A DNA stretch of 55,077 nucleotides from DASUZB01 sp036377075 (GTDB lineage Bacteria > Actinomycetota > CALGFH01), in the NCBI GenBank assembly GCA_036377075.1, contig DASUZB010000120.1, positions 1 through 55,077 on the forward strand. Reading direction: 5' to 3'. The notes under the pieces are model-generated. The model was not told the DNA's origin and made no database searches. It saw only the letters and a program-made list of their open reading frames with translations. Made by a program: the position numbers and the translations under genes. Below are positions 24,523-32,228 of this stretch, piece after piece; positions within the stretch are counted from its first letter, which is position 1; each line of letters begins with the position of its first letter.

Positions 24523-25023
24523 ATGCGGCAACGAACGGGTCTGCTGGTCGTGAGCGCCTTGCTCCTGGTTGGCTGCACGGCGAGCAACGAGCCTGCCGGA
24601 CCCGTGGTGACCCCATCGGGGCAACCGCAGCCGCCCGCCGCCGCCGCCCGGCTGGGCGCCCGCAACTGCCGCCCGGCCTCGCCAACCGGGCCTGCGGCAG
24701 GCATTGGGCCTGGGGAGGTCCTTGGGACCAGCCACGGCGCCGAGCTGTGGGCGCTGCTGTTCACCACGGTGCCATTGCCCGTGGGAAAACGGGTCAAGAT
24801 CGCCTGGCGGATGACGGGCAGCGGTCCACTGCGGATCGCCGCGCGGAACGCCGACGGCACGCCGGCCAAGCAGTGGTTCGCGCCGGAGCGGCACGGCGGG
24901 TCGAGCTGGCACCGTCCCGGTGACGAGTGGGGTACCGGCTTCGTCCTCACCAAGCGGGGCTGCTGGGGCTTCCACCTGACCCGGACCGAGGGCGCCGGCG
25001 ACGTGTGGCTGCCGGCGCGATAG
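24523..25023 (+). CDS. Lipoprotein of unknown function
   Basis: 166 residues. Signal peptide with lipobox: MRQRTGLLVVSALLLVGC, Cys18 being the lipidated residue, then a Pro-rich linker. The mature domain of about 120 residues contains GTSHGAELWALLF, KIAWRMTGSGPLRIAARNADG, GSSWHRPGDEWGTGF and ends GCWGFHLTRTEGAGDVWLPAR. Two Cys (in ARNCRP and RGCWGF) may form a disulfide. The beta-rich pattern resembles small actinobacterial surface lipoproteins; no family name is certain. ATG 24523 has GGGAGG upstream. 24284-24522 upstream holds no gene. Confidence 0.75.
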   Translation: MRQRTGLLVVSALLLVGCTASNEPAGPVVTPSGQPQPPAAAARLGARNCRPASPTGPAAGIGPGEVLGTSHGAELWALLFTTVPLPVGKRVKIAWRMTGSGPLRIAARNADGTPAKQWFAPERHGGSSWHRPGDEWGTGFVLTKRGCWGFHLTRTEGAGDVWLPAR

Positions 25024-25173
25024 GAGGGCCGGCGGGTACGCCCGGAGGCTGCCGCGCCGGTGGGGCGTCCCGGAGAAGACCGGCGGGCGGACCATCTGTT
25101 CGAGCTGGACCTCGGCGCAGCCGGCGAACGACGAACGCCTCCCGCCGACCGACAAGGGCCTCCCGCCCGGCGC

Positions 25174-25569
25174 TCAGTGGGCTAGCGCCCTTGGTGGCCC
25201 AAGGCACCGACGTAGGGTCACGCGCGTGCCGTGCCTGACGCGCTCGATGCGCACCTCGTCCACCAGCCCACGGAGCAGCCACAGCCCCCGACCGTGCGTG
25301 CCCAGCTCCGCAGCGTCGCCGTCGGCGGGGGCGGGCGGGTGCTGGCCGTGGTCGAGGACCGACGCCTCGATGCACTGCTCGGTGACCCGCAGGACCACCT
25401 TGACGGGTTGCCCCGAGCTCGACCCGTGCAGGACCGCGTTGGACGCTGCTTCGTGCAGGGCGAGGACGACGTCGTCGGCAACCTCGCCCGCCACGCCGTG
25501 CAGGTAGCTCCGGGCCGCTCGCCGGACAGCAGCAAGCTGGGCCGGGGCGGCGGGAATCGATAGCTCCAT
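25174..25569 (-). CDS. HATPase-type anti-sigma factor / serine kinase (RsbW-like)
   Basis: 131 residues, a single GHKL ATPase domain: N-box LHEAASNAVLHG, G1 box SVLDHGQHPPAP, G2 box GTHGRGLWLLRGLVDEV, closing strand HGTRVTLRR. Such small stand-alone domains are anti-sigma factors that also phosphorylate their antagonist STAS proteins. No sigma factor or STAS gene lies beside it. ATG 25569 is taken (GGAAGG about 9 nt upstream); an in-frame GTG at 25578 is possible. Cytoplasmic. Convergent with the lipoprotein gene. Confidence 0.83.
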   Translation of the reverse strand: MELSIPAAPAQLAAVRRAARSYLHGVAGEVADDVVLALHEAASNAVLHGSSSGQPVKVVLRVTEQCIEASVLDHGQHPPAPADGDAAELGTHGRGLWLLRGLVDEVRIERVRHGTRVTLRRCLGPPRALAH

Positions 25570-25731
25570 CGCACACACCCTTCCAGCTGCAACCTCAGGC
25601 TGCCCGCAGACGGGCCGACCTAACCCAGCGCCTGGTACCCAGCGGACGCGAGGCCGCCGCAGGTGACGGACGCGCTCCAGCTCACCAAGGAGGCGATCGG
25701 CAGGTCGCCGAGGTAGGCGGGTTCAGCCGCG

Positions 25732-26175
25732 CTAACCGGCCAGCTCGTGGGGGGCCGGGGCGGTGTGGGGTGGCGGCAGGATGTCGCACAGCAGCACGTC
25801 GCCACCCCGGCCGGCGGTTGCCACGGCGGTATCGACCACGCCCTGCAGGGCCTGCTGCAGCGCGCCGAGCTCAGCGAGCTCGTGCCGGATGGCACCAAGG
25901 CGGGCTTGGAGCAGGGCGATGACCTTTGCGCTTGGCGGGACGCCCGTGCGTCGCAGGCGGATGATCGCGCGGATCTCGTCAAGGCCGAGCCCGACGCTCC
26001 TCGCTCGGCGGATGAAGCGCAGCAACTGGACGTCGTGCTCGGAGTAGCGCCGGTAGCCGTTGTCCAGCCGCCCTACCGGGGGCAGCAGCCCGCGCGCCTC
26101 GTACAGGCGCACCGCCTTGCGGCTGAGGCCGGACCGCTTGGCCACCTCGCCGATGGTGAGCTCGCTGCTGGTGAT
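25732..26175 (-). CDS. MerR-family regulator, apparently without a canonical start codon
   Basis: 147 residues if translation begins at ATC 26175. MerR winged helix: ELTIGEVAKRSGLSRKAVRLYEARGLLPP, NGYRRYSEHDVQLLRFIRRARSVGLGLDEIRAII, then a dimerisation coil (ALLQARLGAIRHELAELGALQQAL) and a short tail with a single Cys (LLCDILPPP). The open frame upstream of codon GTG 26145 contains no ATG, GTG or TTG before a stop at about 26241, yet starting at 26145 would remove LTIGE, part of the first DNA-binding helix. An AGGAG sits 7 nt before the ATC, where an ATG is expected. Either a rare AUC start or a mutated start codon. Divergent from the micropeptide operon it probably controls. Confidence 0.75.
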   Translation of the reverse strand: MTSSELTIGEVAKRSGLSRKAVRLYEARGLLPPVGRLDNGYRRYSEHDVQLLRFIRRARSVGLGLDEIRAIIRLRRTGVPPSAKVIALLQARLGAIRHELAELGALQQALQGVVDTAVATAGRGGDVLLCDILPPPHTAPAPHELAG

Positions 26176-26207
26176 GGCTGCACTCCTGGCGTCCGTGATC
26201 GTGGCGC

Positions 26208-26239
26208 TTGACCTTGCCCCGGGGACACCCCCGTACGGT
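26208..26239 (+). promoter_or_regulatory. MerR-type promoter with 20-bp spacer, drives the micropeptide operon
   Basis: A -35 TTGACC (26208-26213) and a -10 TACGGT (26234-26239) are separated by 20 bp, and the spacer contains the dyad core CCCCGGGG (26217-26224). An over-long 19-20-bp spacer with a dyad inside is the hallmark of promoters activated by MerR proteins through DNA distortion. It points away from the merR gene toward the three small ORFs (first ATG at 26394). Confidence 0.55.
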
Positions 26240-26393
26240 CACGGTAGCAGCACGCCACGGCGCCCTGCCGCGCCGGCCGTACCCGACCCTGGTGGTCGCC
26301 GGCGGCCAGGTCGTCGCCTCCCGGCGGCAAACAGCAGGCCGCCCGTGAGCACCCTTGCCCGAACCCGACGAGGGATTCCGCGAAGGAGGTGAC

Positions 26394-26501
26394 ATGCGCA
26401 ACCTGAACCTCCGCCTGGCCGTCGCCGGGGCCGTCACGCTGCTCGGGCTGGCCGCCCTGGTGCTTGCCGCCGGCGGCGCCTGGATCCAGGGCCTGCCCTG
26501 A
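26394..26501 (+). CDS. Membrane micropeptide 1 (35 aa)
   Basis: Reads MRNLNLRLAVAGAV, then a helix TLLGLAALVLAAGG and the tail AWIQGLP. A perfect GGAGGTGAC precedes the ATG. Basic N-terminus inside, one transmembrane helix, very short C-terminal tail of about six residues outside. It is clearly related to the next two small ORFs: all share an L-x-G-L-x-A-L-x-L-A-A-G core followed by a short tail with Gly and Pro. Function unknown. Too short for gene callers. Confidence 0.75.
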   Translation: MRNLNLRLAVAGAVTLLGLAALVLAAGGAWIQGLP

Positions 26502-26555
26502 GCGCGCAGGCCGAGCGGCGGGCGCTGGAACTCCACAGCAGAATGGCAGGCAACC

Positions 26556-26666
26556 GTGACGACGACCGAGAAGAAATTCCGCTTGCTGGCAACGGCGACG
26601 ACCTTGATCGGGCTCCTCGCCCTCACCCTCGCGGCGGGCGCCGCGTGGATCGGCCCGCCGTACTGA
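26556..26666 (+). CDS. Membrane micropeptide 2 (36 aa)
   Basis: GTG start, MTTTEKKFRLLATATT, helix core LIGLLALTLAAGA, tail AWIGPPY. AGG lies 5 nt before the GTG (GGCAGG), weaker than for its neighbours. Tail AWIG matches AWIQG of peptide 1. It follows peptide 1 by 54 bp and precedes peptide 3 by 52 bp, a regular spacing. Conservation of the core in three copies argues strongly that all are translated. Confidence 0.72.
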   Translation: MTTTEKKFRLLATATTLIGLLALTLAAGAAWIGPPY

Positions 26667-26718
26667 GCGGCGAACTCCTGGCACACCTCGCAACACGCCG
26701 TCTGGAGGTATCGCGTTG

Positions 26719-26835
26719 ATGAACGCACGCGGGTGGAAGGCACGACTGCTTGGGTTCGTGGCGCTGGCGGCCACCGTCGCCGGCCTGCTGGCCCTCGTCC
26801 TGGCCGCGGGCGCCGACGGGGTCGGCCCGGGCTGA
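26719..26835 (+). CDS. Membrane micropeptide 3 (38 aa)
   Basis: Reads MNARGWKARLLGFVALAATV, then AGLLALVLAAGA and tail DGVGPG. GGAGG (26704-26708) precedes; spacing is 7 nt to TTG 26716 and 10 nt to ATG 26719, so either start is possible. Same topology as peptides 1 and 2. It ends 37 bp before the DUF5317 gene, so the four genes form one unit. Confidence 0.74.
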   Translation: MNARGWKARLLGFVALAATVAGLLALVLAAGADGVGPG

Positions 26836-26872
26836 GCCCGGCCCGAGTCCAAGACTGCGCGGACGCGCCACC

Positions 26873-27499
26873 ATGCTGCTGCCGGTCGCCGCCCTGGCGG
26901 GGCTGCTGGCTGGCCTGCTCGGCGGCGGCCGGATCCAGCACCTGCTCGGCCGGCGCCTGCGCTGGCCACTGCTGGCGGTCGCCGCGCTGGCCGTCAAGGC
27001 GCTCGGCCACCGGCCGGGGCTGGCGACCAGGGCCAGCACCCCCTGGCTGTACACGCTGGCGCTGGCGGCGCTGGTGGCCTGGGTGCTGTGGCAGCGCCGC
27101 CGGTTTCCGGGGATCTGGCTGGTGGCCGCCGGCATGGCCGTCAACCTGCTGGTGGTGGTCGCCAACGGCGGCCACATGCCGGTCCGCCGCGTCCTGGCGG
27201 GCCACGGTCCCCCGCAGCTGCTCGCCCGCGGCAGCTGGGGGCAGTACCTCGTGGCCGGCCCTGGCACGCGCCTGGCGTGGCTGGGTGACGTGATCCACCT
27301 GCCTGGCGTGGCTGGCCGCCTGTTCCCCCAGGCCTACAGCGCGGGCGACCTGCTGGTGACGGCGGGCCTGCTGGTCACGCTGTTCTTGGCCACTCGCCAG
27401 CGGCCGCCACGGCAGCGCTGGCGGGATGGAGGCTCCTCGGCGACCGGCGTGTCCGGGCTCGCCGCCGACCCGGCGCGGCCGGCGTCAAGGCCCGGTTGA
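26873..27499 (+). CDS. DUF5317 membrane protein
   Basis: 208 residues, about five membrane helices. Family marks: LLAGLLGGGRIQHLLGRRLRWPLLAVAALAVK at the start, VNLLVVVANGGHMPV (the N-G-G-x-M-P-V motif) and WLGDVIHLPGVAGRLFPQAYSAGDLLVTAGLLV (G-D-I/V...S-x-G-D-L/I). DUF5317 proteins are common in actinobacteria and clostridia and have no known role. Here it is the last gene of the MerR-linked micropeptide operon. A separate fragment resembling its C-terminal third is at 36028. After the gene, 27500-27567 contains nothing notable. Confidence 0.83.
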   Translation: MLLPVAALAGLLAGLLGGGRIQHLLGRRLRWPLLAVAALAVKALGHRPGLATRASTPWLYTLALAALVAWVLWQRRRFPGIWLVAAGMAVNLLVVVANGGHMPVRRVLAGHGPPQLLARGSWGQYLVAGPGTRLAWLGDVIHLPGVAGRLFPQAYSAGDLLVTAGLLVTLFLATRQRPPRQRWRDGGSSATGVSGLAADPARPASRPG

Positions 27500-27567
27500 T
27501 TCTTTACGAAGTAGGTCCGGTTGATGCTTTGCAGTGCTAGCCAAGGCACCGAGTTCGTCTGACGAGG

Positions 27568-28203
27568 TCAGCCGACAGGGCGCCGGGTGCCCTCGGCGAT
27601 CCGGTCGCTGTGCTCGGCGGCCTGGCGCCGCACCGCCGCCTCTGGGTTGGGGTCGCGCTCGTAGCCGACCGGGTCCGACGTCCAGTCGCACTCGGCGTCC
27701 GAGCAGATCGCCACGAAGTACGGCGTGTACGAGTCCGGCTTGTCAGGTGGCGGGCGGACGTCGTGGACCTCCACCTCGTGGTCGGTCGCCGGCCTGCCGC
27801 TGGCCCGGCGCTTGCGGCGGCGGCGCGTCTGGCCGAACCGTCCGGGCCTGCCCCGCTCGGACGGCGGTACCAGCAGGCGTGGCCGGTTGAACTGGGCCAC
27901 GAGGATCTGCAGCACGAACGCGACCGCCGACAGCAGCAACGCCAGCGTCCCGACCGGCACGGTCCAGTCGAGTCCGAGCGCGCCGCCGCCGAAGGCCAGG
28001 AACAGGCCGATGCTGAACAGGCTGACCGTGAGCGCGAACGGCAGGTAGGTCCGCCGGCTGACGCGGTAGGGGACCGTGTCGAGGATCGACTCGCGAAGCG
28101 CCCTGTCGCCACGCCAGACCGCGGGCGCGAGCAGCACCAGGCGGACCGACCAGGCCGCGGCGGCGCCCGAGACGGCGGCGAGGAGGATCGCTTCCCACGA
28201 CAT
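27568..28203 (-). CDS. Membrane protein with polar C-terminal domain, unknown
   Basis: 211 residues. Three hydrophobic segments (AILLAAVSGAAAAWSVRLVLLAPAVW, YLPFALTVSLFSIGLFLAFGGG, GTLALLLSAVAFVLQILVAQF), then a basic region (RRRRKRRASGR) and a C-terminal 70 residues, YTPYFVAICSDAECDWTSDPVGYERDPNPEAAVRRQAAEHS. That last part, with C-x4-C and paired acidic residues, resembles small domains that occur in actinobacterial hypothetical proteins (the 'VA.C..C.W' pattern). Function unknown. It faces the DUF5317 gene tail to tail. Confidence 0.65.
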   Translation of the reverse strand: MSWEAILLAAVSGAAAAWSVRLVLLAPAVWRGDRALRESILDTVPYRVSRRTYLPFALTVSLFSIGLFLAFGGGALGLDWTVPVGTLALLLSAVAFVLQILVAQFNRPRLLVPPSERGRPGRFGQTRRRRKRRASGRPATDHEVEVHDVRPPPDKPDSYTPYFVAICSDAECDWTSDPVGYERDPNPEAAVRRQAAEHSDRIAEGTRRPVG

Positions 28204-28484
28204 ACGTCATGACTATCCCGTGGTCCGCGATCCATGCCGCGGCGGCGCTACGACGCTGGGATCCGGGGTCAGTGGTTGGGCGTTGGCGGTGCGCTGCCGC
28301 GGGGTGGGCCGCAGGAACATGCGCTGCTCCTGGGCGGCGGTATGACGCTGCCGCCAGGCACGCACCAGTTCGCCGTCGTTCAGTTCTAGAGACCCGGCGC
28401 GGCCGGCGGCGTCACCGGCCTGTAAGGAGGTTGCAAGCCGGATCCGCTTGCCGCGCCGGCGGGCAGCGGGCAGGCTGTGGCGCC

Positions 28485-29588
28485 ATGGAGCGCACCGACC
28501 GGAGCCGTGCGGCGGCCGGCCGCCTGCACGTGCTCGTCACCGGCGGGGCCGGGTTCGTCGGCAGCCACGTCGTCGACCTGCTCGCCGGGCGTGGCCACCG
28601 GGTGCGGGTGCTCGACCGGCTGCACCCGAAGGCGCACGGCGGGCCGCCCTCGTACCTGCGCGACGACGTCGACTACCGGTGGGGCGACCTGAACGACCGC
28701 CGCGTGCTCGACGAGGCGGTCGACGGCGTCGACGCGGTCTGCCACCAGGCCTCGATGGTCGGGCTCGGCAGGGACCTCGGCGACGTCGTCGACTACGTGC
28801 GCGACAACGACCTGGGCACGGCCGCGCTGCTGGCGGCGCTGCACCGGCGCGGCGGTGGCGTCGAGCGGTTGGTGCTGGCGAGCTCCATGGTGGTCTACGG
28901 GGAGGGTGCCTACCGCTGCCCGGTCGACGGGGCGGTGCGGCCGCCCGCGCGCCCGGCGGAGCGGCTCGCCGCCGGGCGCTGGGAGCCGCCCTGCCCGCGC
29001 TGCGGCCGCGACCTCGACCCGGTGGCGGTGACCGAGGACGCCCCGGTGGACCCCCGCAGCGTCTACGCGGCGACCAAGCTCGCCCAGGAGCACCTCGCGG
29101 CCGCGGCGAGCGGCGCCGGCGGCCCGGCGGCGACGGCGCTGCGTTACCACAACGTGTACGGGCCGAGGATGCCGCGCGACACGCCCTACGCCGGGGTCGC
29201 GGCGATCTTCCGCAGCGCGCTGGAGGCGGGCCGGCCGCCGCGGGTGATGGAGGACGGCGGCCAGCGGCGCGACTTCGTCCACGTCCACGACGTCGCCCGC
29301 GCCAACCTGCTCGCGCTCGAGGCGCCCGAGCCGGTGCCCGGCCCGCTCAACGTGGCCAGCGGCGAGCCGCACACCGTGCTGGAGATGGCGACGGCGCTGG
29401 CTACCGCGTTCGGCGGCCCCGACCCGCGGGTGGTCGGCGGCTGGCGCCCCGGCGACGTGCGCCACGTGTTCGCCAGCCCGCGGCGCGCCGCCGACCGCCT
29501 CGGCTTCCACGCCGAGGTCGGCTTCGCCGACGGCATGCGAGAGTTCGCCACCGCCCCGCTGCGCTCCCCCGCCGGGCTGCCCGGCTAG
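28485..29588 (+). CDS. NAD-dependent sugar epimerase, dTDP-L-rhamnose 4-epimerase-like
   Basis: 367 residues, extended SDR. Cofactor motif VTGGAGFVGSHVVDLL, Asp for NAD (VLDRLHP), catalytic Ser in LASSMVVYGEGAY and Tyr/Lys in YAATKLAQE. A distinctive insertion of about 45 residues after VYGEG carries CPVDG and PPCPRCGRDL, a C-x2-C knuckle. I recall this insertion from dTDP-L-rhamnose 4-epimerases, hence the call. It would supply a modified deoxysugar for glycans. ATG 28485 is taken; AAGGAGG at 28425 abuts an in-frame TTG and is unlikely to serve it. 28204-28484 upstream (281 bp) has no other gene. Confidence 0.78.
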   Translation: MERTDRSRAAAGRLHVLVTGGAGFVGSHVVDLLAGRGHRVRVLDRLHPKAHGGPPSYLRDDVDYRWGDLNDRRVLDEAVDGVDAVCHQASMVGLGRDLGDVVDYVRDNDLGTAALLAALHRRGGGVERLVLASSMVVYGEGAYRCPVDGAVRPPARPAERLAAGRWEPPCPRCGRDLDPVAVTEDAPVDPRSVYAATKLAQEHLAAAASGAGGPAATALRYHNVYGPRMPRDTPYAGVAAIFRSALEAGRPPRVMEDGGQRRDFVHVHDVARANLLALEAPEPVPGPLNVASGEPHTVLEMATALATAFGGPDPRVVGGWRPGDVRHVFASPRRAADRLGFHAEVGFADGMREFATAPLRSPAGLPG

Positions 29589-29623
29589 CGCCGCTGGGCT
29601 GACCGGCTAGCGCCGCTGGGCTG
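29581..29623. repeat. Tandem 21-nt direct repeat at the epimerase stop codon
   Basis: CCGGCTAGCGCCGCTGGGCT plus G occurs at 29581-29601 and 29603-29623 (period 22). The first copy contains the TAG stop of the epimerase. Looks like a recent slippage duplication. Confidence 0.75.
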
Positions 29624-29652
29624 TGGCGAAGGTGCCGCCGGACGGCCGAAAC

Positions 29653-29690
29653 GGCGCCGCGCCCGTCCCAGGTGGGACGGGCGCGGTGCC
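29653..29690. terminator. Bidirectional terminator hairpin
   Basis: Seventeen-bp stem with one G-T pair and an AGGT loop; the inner 13 bp, CCGCGCCCGTCCC (29657-29669) with its complement (29674-29686), are perfect. Lies between the convergent epimerase and ABC permease genes, ending just before the permease stop. Confidence 0.75.
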
Positions 29691-29697
29691 AGGCAGC

Positions 29698-30510
29698 TCA
29701 GCCGCGGCGGTAGCGCGCCACTGCCAGCGGGGCGAAGACCACCACGATGGCGGCCGCCCAGAGCAGCGAGCGGACCACGTAGAAGCCGCCGCTGTGGCCG
29801 AGCAGCGCCTCGGCGGCCGGGCCCTGGGTGAGCGCGCGGACCGCGTCGACCATCACCGTCATCGGCTGGTGCTCGGCCGGCGCCTGCAGCCACCCGGGCA
29901 TGGTGGCGACCGGGACGTAGGCGCTGGACACGAACGTCAGCGGGAAGACCAGCAGCGCCATGCCCTGGGCCGCCTGGGGGTTGCCGGCCAGCAGCCCCAG
30001 GGTGATGAACAGCCACTCGAACGCGAACCCGAACACCACCAGCAGCGCGAGCGCCCCGAGCGCCTGCGCCACCGAGCCGTGGATGCGGAAGCCGACGGCG
30101 AAGCCGATGGCCGCGGTGATTGCCAGCCCCCACACCTGCATGGCGGTGTCGGCGAGCGCGCGCCCCGCCAGGACGGCGCTCCTCGGGATTGGCAGCGACC
30201 GAAGCCGGTCGACGAACCCCTGCTCGAGGTCCTCGGCCACGCCGGTGGCGGCGCCCATGCCGGAGAACAGGATGCCGGTGGTGACGAACCCGGGCACCAG
30301 GAAGTTGACGTAGTCCATGCCGCCCGAGCCGATCGCCCCGCCGAACACGTAGCGGAAGATCAGCAGGAACATGGCGCCCTGGATGGTCCCCAGGACGACC
30401 AGCTGGGGCGTGCGGAGGAACTTCAGCAGGCTCCGCTTGGCGACCCGGAGCGTGCTGGTCCACAGCCCCACCGAGCGCGCGGCGGGTGGGGCGAAGGTCA
30501 TCGTCGTCAT
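29698..30510 (-). CDS. ABC-2 type permease, DrrB-like
   Basis: 270 residues, six membrane helices, ABC2_membrane fold: an N-terminal cytoplasmic segment SLLKFLRTPQLVVLGTIQGAMFLLIFRYVFGG (typical of DrrB), PGFVTTGILFSGMGAATGVAEDLEQGFVDRLRSLPIPR (the E-loop with LRSLPI/M conserved in this family), LLVFPLTFVSSAYVPVATMPGW. With the ATPase immediately upstream it would form a lipophilic-drug or lipid exporter. AGGAG is 8 nt before ATG 30510; 19 bp separate it from the ATPase gene, so the two are one unit under TetR control. Confidence 0.9.
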   Translation of the reverse strand: MTTMTFAPPAARSVGLWTSTLRVAKRSLLKFLRTPQLVVLGTIQGAMFLLIFRYVFGGAIGSGGMDYVNFLVPGFVTTGILFSGMGAATGVAEDLEQGFVDRLRSLPIPRSAVLAGRALADTAMQVWGLAITAAIGFAVGFRIHGSVAQALGALALLVVFGFAFEWLFITLGLLAGNPQAAQGMALLVFPLTFVSSAYVPVATMPGWLQAPAEHQPMTVMVDAVRALTQGPAAEALLGHSGGFYVVRSLLWAAAIVVVFAPLAVARYRRG

Positions 30511-30529
30511 GATCGTGCTCCTGTCGGTC

Positions 30530-31504
30530 TCAGGCCGCCGGGTGGGCGGCGTCGTCGGTTGCCTCGTCGAGGGCCTGGCCGGTCAGGGCCAGGAACACCT
30601 CGTCGAGCGTTGGCGGTCGCAGGGCGATGTCGTCGACGCCGGCACCCATCGCGTCCAGCGACTGCAGCGCCTCCCGCAGCCGGTCGGTGCCGGCCTCGAC
30701 GCCGACCCGGACCCGGCGGGTGGCCTCCTCGACCTGCGGCTCGCCGTGGTCGAGGGCGCCCAGGGTGGCCGCCACCCGTGGCAGGTCCTCGCGGTCGCGC
30801 ACGTGGACCTCGATCACGTTGCGGCCCGCCCGCTGCTTGAGCTCCTGCGGCGTCCCGGCCGCGACCGCCCGGCCGTGGTCGATGATCACGATCCGGCTGG
30901 CGAGGTGGTCGGCCTCGTCGAGGTACTGGGTGGTGAGCAGGACGTCGGTGCCCTGCCCGACCAGGCCGCGGATGGCGTCCCACAGCTCGATGCGGCTGCG
31001 GGGGTCGAGCCCGGTGGTGGGCTCGTCGAGCAGCAGCAGCCGCGGCGCGCCGACCAGGCTCGCGCCCAGGTCGAGCTTGCGGCGCATGCCACCGGAGTAG
31101 GTCCGCGCCAGGCGGTCGGCCGCCTCGGCCAGCCCGAGCTGCTCCAGGACCGCGGCGCTGCTGGCCCTGGCCGAGCGCGCGTCGTGCCCGAACAGCCGGG
31201 CCACCATCTCGAGGTTCTCGCGCCCGGTCATGGCCGGCTCCACCGCTGCGTACTGCCCCGCCAGCCCGATGATGCGCCGCACCGCCTTCCGCTCGCGGCG
31301 CACGTCGTGGCCGGCGACCCGCAGCTCGCCCCCGTCCGGCCGCAGCAGGGTGGCGACGGCGCGGACGAAGGTCGTCTTGCCGGCCCCGTTGGGACCGAGC
31401 ACGGCGAGGACCTGCCCCGGCTCGGCGACCAGGTCGAGCCCGTCGAGCGCGACCGTCTTGCCGAACCGCTTGGTGAGGCCGACGGCCTCGATCGTGGGAG
31501 TCAT
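30530..31504 (-). CDS. ABC exporter ATPase, DrrA-like
   Basis: 324 residues. Walker A GPNGAGKTT, Q-loop LAGQYAAVEPAMTGRENL, signature YSGGMRRKLDLG, Walker B LLLLDEPTTGLDP, switch region LLTTQYLDEADHLA (Gln in place of His, as usual in DrrA). After the nucleotide domain, about 100 residues form the DrrA-type C-terminal domain (LKQRAGRNVIEVHV...PTLDEVFLALTG). Energises the permease encoded directly downstream. GGAGG is about 9 nt before ATG 31504. Typically such pairs export hydrophobic antibiotics or cell-envelope lipids. Confidence 0.92.
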   Translation of the reverse strand: MTPTIEAVGLTKRFGKTVALDGLDLVAEPGQVLAVLGPNGAGKTTFVRAVATLLRPDGGELRVAGHDVRRERKAVRRIIGLAGQYAAVEPAMTGRENLEMVARLFGHDARSARASSAAVLEQLGLAEAADRLARTYSGGMRRKLDLGASLVGAPRLLLLDEPTTGLDPRSRIELWDAIRGLVGQGTDVLLTTQYLDEADHLASRIVIIDHGRAVAAGTPQELKQRAGRNVIEVHVRDREDLPRVAATLGALDHGEPQVEEATRRVRVGVEAGTDRLREALQSLDAMGAGVDDIALRPPTLDEVFLALTGQALDEATDDAAHPAA

Positions 31505-31532
31505 GGTTGGTTCCTCCTTTTCGCTCTGCTCG

Positions 31533-32201
31533 CTACTCGGTGACGACGTGGACGTGGGCGGCGCCGCCAGAGATCTCGATCTCGTAGCGGTCGTCCGCGG
31601 CGCCCGCGCCGGTGCTCTCGAGCCGCAGGCGGCCGCCGACCGCGCCGAACTCCTGCTGGTCGAAGGTCAGGTCGGCGACGCCCCTACCGATGCGCAGCCG
31701 TGCCGCCGTCCCCGCCGGCCGGCGGATGGTCACGTGGCTGGCGCCGCCGCCGACCCGGACCGGCACCACCCCGGCGGGGTTGGGCAGGCGCAGGTCGACG
31801 CGGCTGGCGCCCTGGCTCACCTCGACCGCCCGCACGCGCAGGGCGCGCAGGTCGGCATCGAGGTGGGCGACGCCCTTCCGGATGCCGATCTCCCAGGCGA
31901 CCTCGTCGTTCAAGGTGACCTGGCCGCCGTGGCGCGCCCAGGGCCGCAGCCAGCCACGCGGCGAGAACCGCGGGTAGCTGACGGTCACCGCGCCGTCGTC
32001 CAGCGACACCCTCGGTGCCGGCCGGTCGAACCGTGCCCGGAACAGGTCGGGGATGCCGGCGCCGCGGATCGTCAGCCGGGCCGCCCCGCGGGCGAACTCC
32101 AGCCGCCCGTCGGACAGGGATCCCAGCGGGGCCGAGAACTGCCTGGCCCCCATCCCGGCGGTCTCCCGCAGCCGCATCCCCATGGTCGTGCCGTCCGTCA
32201 T
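31533..32201 (-). CDS. Beta-repeat protein of unknown function in the ABC operon
   Basis: 222 residues, no signal peptide and no membrane helix. The second half has repeated short strands ending in Gly pairs: VEVSQGASRVDLRLPN, VRVGGGASHVTIRRPAG, LRIGRGVADLTFDQQEF, YEIEISGGAAHVHVV. This looks like a right-handed beta-solenoid of the kind found in DUF4097/LiaF-type envelope proteins. AAGGAGG precedes ATG 32201. It is first in the unit with the DrrAB-like pair (28-bp gap), directly behind the TetR-regulated promoter, so it may sense or assist the exporter; function unproven. Confidence 0.68.
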   Translation of the reverse strand: MTDGTTMGMRLRETAGMGARQFSAPLGSLSDGRLEFARGAARLTIRGAGIPDLFRARFDRPAPRVSLDDGAVTVSYPRFSPRGWLRPWARHGGQVTLNDEVAWEIGIRKGVAHLDADLRALRVRAVEVSQGASRVDLRLPNPAGVVPVRVGGGASHVTIRRPAGTAARLRIGRGVADLTFDQQEFGAVGGRLRLESTGAGAADDRYEIEISGGAAHVHVVTE

Positions 32202-32228
32202 GCCGTCCTCCTTCAGCTCGCTCGGCCG

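Noticed and set aside
25620..25731. Possible small RiPP-like precursor on the minus strand (ending in LVSWSASVTCGGLASAG and a few residues more)
   Set aside because: Ser/Cys pattern is suggestive, but there is no start codon with a ribosome site after the MerR stop and no lanthipeptide-type enzyme nearby.
28424..28485. Earlier TTG start for the sugar epimerase after AAGGAGG
   Set aside because: The TTG abuts the Shine-Dalgarno with zero spacing and the added residues are not conserved-looking.
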